Positions 56,057 to 64,000 of a stretch of 64,000 nucleotides of DNA are shown one piece after another. The notes beneath the pieces are model-generated. The model searched no databases. It was not told the origin of the DNA and saw nothing but the letters and a program-made list of their open reading frames with translations. Where the stretch lies: assembly GCA_028583415.1 (NCBI GenBank), contig CM053265.1, positions 20,344,830 through 20,408,829 on the forward strand. Direction: 5' to 3'. The first letter of the stretch is position 1. The number at the start of each line of letters is the position of its first letter. The position numbers and the translations under genes were made by a program. This DNA is from Protea cynaroides (lineage: Eukaryota > Streptophyta > Magnoliopsida > Proteales > Proteaceae).

Positions 56057-58383
56057 TGTAAGACCCGTATCATACTAACTGGTCTTACCACCTTGTACCA
56101 GGTCTACCTATCATGGTCGAGCCAAGTGGACCAACTGCGTGAAGAAACCACAAGACCAGGTATGAAGTCTAACCCAAAAATAGTCAAATGTGAGGGTAGG
56201 GTTGCATGCCTAAATAGGTATGATTGACCCCACCTCAAATGAAGTCCAACCCATGACTTCTTAGTTGTGGGGTCGCATGACTAAGAAGGCATAGGGTCGA
56301 CAGATTTCTGTGACCCTACGTCCGACCCTACGTTGATAGACAGAAATCAAAAATTAGAAAACCTTCCTAATTCAGAGGGGATCTTTCCTAAACTCATTGG
56401 GACTTATCATGGAGGGTTTTCCTCTATAAATAGGACATCCCTTAGCCTCTTTTACTCCTTTAGAACCCTAATTGAAAGTGAGAGAAAGAGAAAGAGAAGG
56501 AAGAGAAGAAGAGAAGGAAACTTGAAGAAGAAGACTAAGGAAGAGGAGGAAGTTCAGAGAAACCTCTGAATTAAGGTATGAACCTAATTCCCTACTTGAA
56601 TAAGAGAGCCTAGAATAGTTATGAAGAACATAGGATTAGGAGAAACCCAAATCATCCATCCATGGACAAGTTCCAAGGGAATCAATGGAGGAAATCATTG
56701 TAGGCAATGGAAAGTGTGTAAAAATTATAGTTTTGAGCCATAGAACAATTATAGAATGGACCATGATAGTAAGCCAAAGGATCCAAACATGAAGGAATGG
56801 ACTGTAGAGTGAAAGGTCGACACAGAAAATGTGTGGTGGCACGTAGAGTCGAATGATATCTGACCCTACGAGGCCACATGATCGACCACATGCCCTCGAG
56901 AAGTTCCAGGGAGGGTGTGGTCGCACGTAGGGTCGAATGGTATCCGACCCTACCTGCGACCCTATACCCTGGGGTCACAGAAACTGCTACCCCAGGTGCG
57001 ACCCTACCCTACGACCCTACAATTTCTATTAATCTAAACATATTAGAATTAATTCTAATTAAAATCTATCGACTTGTTAGGTCTTTCTAGTGATTTAAAG
57101 TGAATTATAAAGCTTGAACGAGGATCTACTACCAATCAAAGGTGAGGGAACAAGACCTAAACTAATTGGCTAATAATAAACCATTTTCGTTTATTGAGTC
57201 CAATACTATGAATGATTCTATGCTTGTATGATTGTAATGTGCATATCACATGTCATCCACTATTCCTGTTATTACTATTCATGCATATTTAATTTCGTTT
57301 ATTATAACATGATGATGATGATGATGCTAGGAATAGGCATGTGAATATATGTGTGTGGTTAGTGTACTTGATGCGAGTGGAGCATCAGTGGGAGGACGTG
57401 ACACTATGGTTCATCCTAGTCACCAGACTCTAGCTCTATCTCTACTCAAGTCTTGTCCACTAACATCGTCGTATTGCCATTACTTCAGAAGAACTATTAC
57501 GTCGTAGGGCATTAGGGGAGGTGGTCTCGGACCGTGTAGTTTTTGACTCTACCGGGGGGCCTTAGCTTTATCTCTATGGACGTATTGAAGGATGCTGGGG
57601 TGAGGCATTGGATACACTGTTTGACATTAGGATTGGTTAGTTGCGAGCCCAGTTTGCAAGCCCTCGCTAGTAGGGGCTTACGTATTGGTATGGGTAGGAC
57701 ATCAGGGGAAGTGTGATGCGATGCGGTCCTAAGCACTTTAGCTCTATCCCTATTCCATGGTGGGTGCATGTGGGGGCGGCAATGGTGTTTGATCCATTGG
57801 GCGGTTCCACACATTGGTGTATAGAGGTGTGGTGGCCACCTATCCTTTCTATTGCACATTGCAAACTTATAAACCAGACCAAAGATATGAATTGAATGCA
57901 TTCATATGTTTGTTGGATTGTTTGTTTACTCACTAAGCTCAAGTTGGAGAGCTAACCCTCGCGCGTGTAATTTTTTTTAGTTTCTGATGTTGCAGGTATT
58001 ACGATTGAAGATTATGTCGATACGTCAACATATGAACAAGTGGCAGCTATGATGAGTAAGCTGTGGAGGACTATTGTGATTCGTTAAGCGATCGTTTCCA
58101 CTATGGATACACTTAGTGTTTAACTTTCGTATTTGGATATTGAAATATGTATTAAATTATGTTTTGGATACTTGGAGATAAATGAAATATTAATTATTTA
58201 TCATGACTAGACCTCAGTTCATTATCTGTAAGACTTTCGCTATTTACTTTATTATCTCTGATTAATGTGAATTGTGTTTTGGTTTAACATGGTGGGGATA
58301 ACCTATTTGAGATCCTGGTTGAACCGTTGGTTTATTGATGGTTCATCACACCATTCTGGTTGGTGCAGAATTGGGGTGTGACA
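56057..58383 (+). repeat. 3' LTR of element E
   Basis: 2327 bp from TGTAAGACC to GTGTGACA. TATA box TATAAATA at 56425-56432. AGGGTCG/CGACCC clusters at 56220-56340 and 56815-57025 flank it. The LTR peptide region (57985-58090) keeps GITIEDYVDTSTYEQVAAM. The promoter is intact, unlike the 5' LTR. Confidence 0.94.
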
Positions 58384-58388
58384 CTTTC

Positions 58389-58886
58389 TCTGAATTTTCC
58401 TCCTCTTTAGCCTTCCTCTTCAATTCTCCTTCTCTTCTCCTTCTCTTCCTTCTCTTCTCTTTCTCTATCTTTCAATTAGAGTTCTAAAGGAGTGAAAGAG
58501 GCTAAGGGACATCCTATTTATAGAGGAAAACCCTCCATAATAAGCCCCAATGAGTTTAGGAAAGACCCCCCTTCGAATTAGGAAGGTTTCCTAAATTCGG
58601 TTTCTTACTGTTTTCATACGGTCGCAGGTAGGGTCGCAGAATCCGTGACCCTACGTTTTTAAAATGTGCGACCCCACGACCAAAAAGTCATGGGTTGGAC
58701 TCTTTTGAGGTGGGGTCGGTCACACCTATTTAGGCATGCGACCACACACTCATTTTTTACTATTTTTTAGTTAAATTTCATACTTGGTCTTGTAGTTTCT
58801 TCACGCACGTGGTCCACTTGGCTTGACCATGATAGGTAGACCTGATACAAGGTGGCAAGATCGGTTAGTTCGATACAGGTCTTACA
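58389..58886 (-). repeat. 5' LTR of element B, U3 and promoter part
   Basis: Continuation of 32927-34818. TATA box (minus strand TATAAATA) at 58515-58522, ends AGGTCTTACA at 58886. Matches 22995-23497. Next to it TGTGT is the target flank in D. Confidence 0.92.
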
Positions 58887-58925
58887 TGTGTAGCTTTGCC
58901 AATAACATACCACCCAAGAGTTTAA

Positions 58926-60226
58926 ATGGTTGGGCGCAAAGGAAGCAGAAGGGGATATAATGCAAACCTATCTCCACCACCTATGGAGACTAATGACAAT
59001 GAAGGTCAGCAAGGACAGGAAGAAAATATTGGAGCTCAAAATGTTGCACCTCATAATGTTCACACCCAAGCTAGCCCAACCAACTTACTTGCACCACCTA
59101 CAGATTTGGCTACTGTGGTGATGAATTTAGCATAGCAAATGCAGCATATACAACAAATGCAAGCCAACATGCATAGTACTATGGGAATTGCTTTTCCAGT
59201 TGCAAACACAACATCTCTACCTGCAGGACAAGCTAGTACGGAACTTGGTGGTAGCAACACTATACGCAAAGCACCGCAAACACCAGCAGTACAAGGCCAA
59301 GTGCAAAACCTTGAAGCACCGCAAGGTAGGTATAACCAAGGTAATTATCAGTACCAACTGCCTATGTATGGGCATATGCACAGTATCAGCTTGATCACTC
59401 CAGACTGATCGAGCGTTTTCTGAAGTTGAAACTGAAGGAATTCACGGGCAAGCCATCAGATCCGTTGTAGCCAGCTGACTGGATCGATGAGATGGAAAGA
59501 AACTTTATGATGATGACTATAAATGAAGAAGATAAGGTATTATGTGCCACATTTATGTTGAAGGTGATGCACACCACTGGTGGAAATCAACTAAAAGTTA
59601 TTTGTTAACAAAGCACGCCCAACTGACATGGGTTATTTATAAAGAAGCTTTCTTCGAGAAGTATTTTCCCACGAGTTTCAGAGATCAAATGGAAAAGGAG
59701 TTCCTGAGTCCGTATCAGAGACAGATGACTGTAGACGTATATCAACAGCATTATGAAGAATTGTTCTTCTTTGCTCCGTTTAGCATGCAGGAGGAAAATA
59801 CCAAAACCCGAAGGTTCGTCATGGGACTTAGGGGAAGCATCCGTGAGCATGTATTGGGACTAGAAAATAAGATTTATAATGAAGATGTATAGATTGCTCG
59901 AGTACTGGAATCGAGCCAAAGGAAAAGTTATTTTGCTCAGAAGAGAGGTATAAAGAGGCCCAATGGAAACTCATACAACGGAGGGAACTCAAAGACATTT
60001 AAACCCTTCCGTACTCAAGGCTTCAATGATGTAGCCAAGACTGCTCCGACAGTCCAACCTCAATAGAAGCAAAGTAATGCTAGAGTCAAATGCTTCAATT
60101 GCGATCAAGTAGGACATTATTCAAGAGAGTGTCCTAAGCCAAGGAAGCAGCTACAGCAAGGAAAGATTTATGCAGTTACTTTTGAGGATGCTACCGCATT
60201 GCTTGATGTGGTCACAGGTATGACCT
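58926..60226 (+). pseudogene. Element D gag
   Basis: Start at the ATG 58926 (MVGRKGSRRGYN), after a short leader aligned with A's gag leader. Order: Gln/Asn/Pro-rich N-terminus, FLKLKLKEFTGKPSDP, the Retrotrans_gag domain (open 59542-59892: HHWWKSTKSY, KEAFFEKYFPTSFRDQMEKE, RRFVMGLRGSIREHVLGL), a basic stretch, the zinc knuckle CFNCDQVGHYSREC (60091-60132) and a short tail. Stops at about 59133, 59406, 59468, 59890 and 60064 and a frameshift near 59540 break it. The terminal stop TGA (60224) lies inside the intron-like segment. Gag builds the particle and binds the RNA. Confidence 0.9.
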
Positions 60227-60285
60227 GAATCTTTCGTTTGTACTACCTTGTGTGAGCATGTAGACTAAATTAAATCAAATTACAG
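60218..60285 (+). other. Intron-like 68-nt segment between gag and protease, element D
   Basis: Flanks read ACAG|GTATGACC and ATTACAG|GTATCG. It contains gag's stop, a CTAAA branch-point-like word and an AT-rich 3' end. Removing it leaves gag and protease in one frame (exon phase 1 on both sides). The conserved VVTG codons precede the donor. At 68 nt it is near the lower limit for plant introns. Splicing is inferred. Confidence 0.55.
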
Positions 60286-60836
60286 GTATCGTACCTATTA
60301 ATGGCTTACCCGTCAGAGTACTCTTTGACTTTGGAGCTACTCATTCTTTTATATCTATGTCGTTTGGAAAGAAGTTAAATCTACCCCTCAGACCTTTAGA
60401 CTATAAACTACTTGTATGATCACCTATGGGATTAGAAGCGAAACTAGACAAAGGTTATGGACCATGTCCAATTCTTATCGACGAGAAGATTTTGGATGCA
60501 ACCTTAATCCAACTCGAGATGACAGACTTTGATGTTATCTTGGGAATGGATTGGTTAGCTTGGCACTCTGCAAGCCTATTATGTGTGGAAAAGAAACTGA
60601 TATTTAAAGACAAGGAAGGAGCAGAGTTTAGTTTTGTGGGAACCGAACTTTCCCGTAAAAGAAAGCTCATCCTCTCTGCATTGAAGGCTGAAAAATACCT
60701 CGAGAAAGGAGGAATTGGGTACTTAGTGTCCGTGGTCGACCTCACTAAGGAAGAACCACGAATGGAGGATATTGAAGTTGTGCGTGAATCTTCGGATGTA
60801 TTTTCTGAGGAATTACCAAGACTACCACCTAACTGA
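60286..60836 (+). pseudogene. Element D aspartic protease
   Basis: VLFDFGATHSFISMSFGKKL holds the active-site position, but DSG reads DFG (TTT at 60330-60332), which removes the conserved Ser/Thr next to the catalytic Asp. A stop at about 60418 follows. The open frame 60426-60836 carries TDFDVILGMDWLAWHSASLL and the linker toward RT. Inactive by these changes. It would process the polyprotein. Confidence 0.88.
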
Positions 60837-61579
60837 GCGACAGAGTTCGTTATAGTTCTTATACCTGGAGCCGCACCAGTATCTAAAGCACCTTATCGAA
60901 TGACTCCTACTGATTTGAAGGAACTGAAGGTACAATTATAGAAATTACTAGACAAGGTTATATTAGACCTAGTATATCACCATGGGGAGTGCCAATATTG
61001 TTCGTAAAAAAGAAGGACGGTAGCGTTCGATTGTGTATAGATTATCAAGAATTGAATAAGCTTACAATCAAGAATCGGTACCCGTTGCCTCAGATCGATG
61101 ACTTGTTCGATCAGTTGCAAGGTGCCAAAGTGTTTTCCAAAATTGATCTTTGGTCAGGACACCATCAGTTGAAGGTTAAGGAAGGTGACATTCCAAAGAT
61201 AGTATTCAAAACCAGATATGGACATTATGAATTTTTAGTTATGTCTTTTGGATTGACTAATGCACCCGCAATTTTTATGGAACTCATGAATCGAGTATTC
61301 CATGATATGTTGGATACATCAGTTATTATATTTTTTGACAACATACTAGTCTACTCCAAGGACAAAGAAACTCATATCACAAATCTAAAAACCGCTTTGC
61401 AGCGACTAAGAAAAGAGAAGCTTTACGCTAAATTTACTAAGTGTGAGGTCTGGCTAAATGAAGTCGCTTTCTTAGGCCATGTTGTATCCACTGAAGGAAT
61501 TAAAGTGGATCCTAACAAGATTGAAGCCATTGTGAAATGGAAAGCCCTAAGAATGTTGTCGAAATCAGAAGTTTCTTAG
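60837..61579 (+). pseudogene. Element D reverse transcriptase
   Basis: The linker with PVSKAPYRM has stops and a one-base loss near 60958. Open 60989-61579: LFVKKKDGSVRLCIDYQELN, YPLPQIDDLFDQLQGAKVFS, KIDLWSGHHQLKVKEGDI, RYGHYEFLVMSFGLTNAPAI. The catalytic block is FFDNILVYS instead of FIDDILVYS, so the second Asp is Asn and polymerase activity is lost. FLGHVVSTEGIKVDPNKIEA follows. A frameshift at about 61555 separates the RNase H part. Confidence 0.93.
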
Positions 61580-62112
61580 GTTTAGCTAGTTATTATCGAT
61601 GATTCGTGGAAGATTACTTTAGAATCGTCGTACCTCTCACCAGTCTGACAAAGAAAGGAGAAAAGTTTGTTTGGATCTATAAATGTGAAGAGTATTTCCA
61701 AACATTAAAGGCAAGATTGATATCAACTCCCATCTTGACTATTTCGATCCATGGACAACCATTTACCTTGTACACCGATGCGTCTGGGTTAGGTTTGGAA
61801 TGTGTGCCTATGCAAAGAGAGCAAGTAATTACATATGCCTCAAGACAACTGAAGACACATGAGAAGAACTATCCCACTCATGACTTGGAATTAGCAGCGG
61901 TGGTACACGCTGTCAAGATATGGAGACATTATTTGTATGGAGAAAAATTTCAGATTAAATCAGATCATAAGAGTTTCACTCATCTTTTTAATCAGAAGGA
62001 GTTGAACATGAGACAAAGAAGATGGCTGAAATTACTGAAGGATTATGATTGTGATATCTAGTATCATCCAGGAAAAGCTAATGTAGTTGCTAACGCATTA
62101 AGCAGGAAATCT
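61580..62112 (+). pseudogene. Element D RNase H
   Basis: Open 61606-62061: connection part MEDYFRIVVPLTSLTKKGEK, then PFTLYTDASGLGLECVPM with the first catalytic Asp, HDLELAAVVHAVKIWRHY with the Glu, IKSDHKSFTHLF with the third acidic residue, and a stop inside the CDI.YHPGKANVVANALSRK end block. Catalytic residues look intact in this part. Removes RNA after cDNA synthesis. Confidence 0.9.
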
Positions 62113-63125
62113 ATGACAAAATCCCAAGAAGAAGCTAGTACAAATGTTGTAGCTTGTGTCACAGGAAGAGTATTTAATTACGATAACGAGCAGTTCATGA
62201 TTGATATTTCGATTGAATCAACTGACCAAAGGTTTATTCATCTATTCTCAAACATGTTTGCTACATTGAAGATTGTACTTGATCTATTAGAGGAAGTGAA
62301 AGCAGCTATTAAATCAGATCCTTATCTGAGAACAGTACAAGAAGACCTTGAAAAAGGTAGGACTAACCCTAACTTCACCTTGGATTCTGAGAAAGTAATA
62401 AGATACAAAGGGAGATTATGTGTTCTTAAAAATGAAGACTTGGATATTAGACACAGACTAATGAAGGAAGCCCACACCACCGCTTATTCGGTACATCGAT
62501 GTATCATGATCTGAAGAAACTATATTGGTGGAGAGGAATGAAAGCGGATGTAGCTAAATTTGTGTCTCAATGCTTAAATTGTCAGCAGGTAAAGGCTGAA
62601 AGGCCAAAACCTACAGGATTATTGCAGCCACTGCCAGAACCAGCATGGAAATAGGACTGCATTACTATAGACTTTGTCACCGGGTTACCATTGACTCCCC
62701 GAGTAGTCGACACTGTCTGGGTGATTGTAGATCGTTTGACTAAGACAACTCGTTTCATAGCTATACGACTTCAGTATACCCTAGACAGGTTAGCTAAGTT
62801 TTATGTAGATAATATTGTCAGATTACATGGTGTACCTGATAGCATTGTGTCCGACAGAGACCCACGTTTTACTTCAAAGTTTTGAGAAGGATTACAAAAG
62901 GCTATGGGTATAACATTGAAGTTTAGTATTGCATTCCATTCTCAGACCGATGAACAGTCAGAGCGTACCATTCAGATTTTAGAAGATATGCTCCGAGCTT
63001 GCATAATTGATTTCAAAGGATCATGGGATGAGAAATTACCATCGATTGAGTTCGCTTATAACAACAGCTATCAAACTATAATACAGATGTCGCCCTATGA
63101 AGCACTGTATGGTAGGAAATGTTGA
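62113..63125 (+). pseudogene. Element D integrase, zinc finger and catalytic core
   Basis: 62113-62514 is linker and zinc-finger start (HRLMKEAHTTAYSVHR). A deletion of about ten bases at 62492 removes the usual HPGSTKM and shifts the frame. CLNCQQVKAERPKP follows in another frame. Catalytic Asp codons 62670-62672 (TIDFVTGLPLTP) and 62853-62855 (IVSDRDPRF), and Glu 62961-62963 (QSERTIQ) keep the D-D-35-E spacing, but a stop at 62883 lies between the last two. The last part is FAYNNSYQTIIQMSPYEALYG. Confidence 0.92.
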
Positions 63126-63700
63126 ACTCCTTTATTTTGGAATGAAATTGGAGAACGGAGTATTGTTGGATCGGAGTTTATTGAAGAGACTTGTCGAGTA
63201 GTCGACATTATCAAGGAAAGAGTCCGAACAACTCATAATCGTCAGAAGCAATATGTAGATAATCGACCCAGAGATCTTGAATTCACCATAGGTGATAAGG
63301 TATTTCTGAAAATATCTCCTATGCATGGTTTGAAAAGATTCAGACAGAAGGGAAAGCTGTGTCCCATATATATTGGACCTTATGAAGTTCTAGATAGACG
63401 TGGAAATGTAGCATATCAGTTAACATTACCACCATAAATGTCTAGTGTACATGATGTATTCCATGTCTCACAATTGAAGAAGTACGTTAGAGATCCAACA
63501 CACGTGTTAATAACGGATCTATCGGATTTGACGTTCGAATTAGTACCTTTTGAGATCACTAGCCGAAAGGTGCAACGTCTTCACTTCTGTGACATTTATT
63601 ATGTTAAAGTTACTTGGAGAAGCCAAAATGTGGAAAAAATTACAAGGGAATAATAAAACGCTATGCAGAAACAATATCCTCACTTATTCGACTCGGAAGA
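63126..63700 (+). pseudogene. Element D integrase C-terminus with GPY module and chromodomain-like tail
   Basis: LEFTIGDKVFLKISPMHGLK, YIGPYEVLDRRGNVAYQL, then a stop and MSSVHDVFHVSQLKKYVRD (open 63438-63653). Tail VKVTWRSQNVEKITRE ends in two stops, followed by NAMQKQYPHLFDSEDM. The aromatic and acidic pattern matches the chromodomain-like end of the other copies. The frame has at least three stops. Confidence 0.88.
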
Positions 63701-63732
63701 TATGTGCACATTTCGAGGATGAAATTTATATA

Positions 63733-63744
63733 AGAGGGAGGAGT
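63733..63744 (+). promoter_or_regulatory. Polypurine tract of element D
   Basis: AAGAGGGAGGAGT-type purine run (ending at 63744) directly before TGTAAGACC. TTTCGAGGATGAAATTTA precedes it. Confidence 0.88.
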
Positions 63745-64000
63745 TGTAAGACCCACATTCCACTAACCCGATTTAACCGTGTCGTGTCAGATCTTCCCAT
63801 CATTTCTGGACCAAGTGGACCGATCGTTTGAAGATGGATCATAAACCAGGTATGAGAATCGAGTTAAAAACATTGAAAACATACCTATGGTTGAATACCT
63901 GGGTAGGTATGGTCGACCATATGGAAAGAAACAATGGTCACTGATCAATGACCTTACGGTCGATGATTTGGACCCTACGATCAACAGGTTCTGCGACCAT
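63745..64000 (+). repeat. 3' LTR of element D, first 256 bases
   Basis: Starts TGTAAGACCCACATTC and is cut by the window end. Its motif words (GGTCGACCATATGG, TTACGGTCGATG, GACCCTACGATC) differ from A and B LTRs but match the antisense promoter of D. The TATA box has not yet been reached. Confidence 0.85.

Overview
This 64 kb window is repetitive DNA from a flowering plant with a large, transposon-rich genome. No host gene, rRNA or tRNA gene is visible. It holds plant-type Ty3/gypsy LTR retrotransposons nested in one another. The species cannot be named from the sequence. The main family is a chromovirus that looks like the Tekay/Del clade. It has 2.1-2.4 kb LTRs (sense TGTAAGACC...TGTGACA), an initiator-Met tRNA primer site (TGGTATCAGAGC), gag with a CCHC knuckle, PR-RT-RH-IN order, and a GPY module plus C-terminal chromodomain-like tail. 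A second, Ogre/Tat-like type (tRNA-Arg primer site, 5.5 kb LTR, no visible pol) occurs once.

Nesting, oldest to youngest. (0) Element D is on the + strand. Its 5' leader and antisense gene lie at 16432-18791, gag-pol at 58887-63744, and its 3' LTR starts at 63745. Its 5' LTR should lie left of the window. (1a) Element A is on the - strand at 1-16431 and sits in D's leader. It has two LTRs, PBS and a broken gag-pol. Two solo LTRs (8123-10467, target duplication TGAAC; 11263-13529, target duplication ATGGA) interrupt its antisense gene. (1b) Element B is on the - strand at 18792-58886 and sits just upstream of D's gag (flanks TGTAT/TGTGT). It is internally rearranged into a tandem array sharing LTRs, and a solo LTR (19179-21500, GTAAT) lies in its 3' LTR. 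(2) Element E is on the + strand at 34819-58383, inside B's 5' LTR (CTTTT/CTTTC). (3) Element H is on the + strand at about 39826-55540, inside E's integrase. It is a non-autonomous Ogre-like element made largely of hairpin-containing minisatellites.

Unusual biology. First, the chromovirus family carries an antisense gene between PBS and gag: a 5' UTR exon, an intron of about 400 nt, and an ORF of about 410 codons resembling the 'putative plant transposon protein' domain (Transposase_32). Second, its promoter-proximal GGTCG/CGACC motif module is also in the LTR, and the motif spelling matches within each element. Third, a 47-codon ORF with a CxCxxC tail lies in the transcribed part of the LTR. 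It is intact in both A-type solo LTRs, and subfamilies differ in its core mostly at synonymous sites. Fourth, gag and protease are separated by a stop codon inside a 68-81 nt intron-like stretch. In D, its removal would fuse the frames.

All gag-pol copies are broken by stops, frameshifts or active-site changes, so the visible elements are not autonomous. The antisense gene copies are also broken. Identities were judged by eye; no alignment or database search was run.
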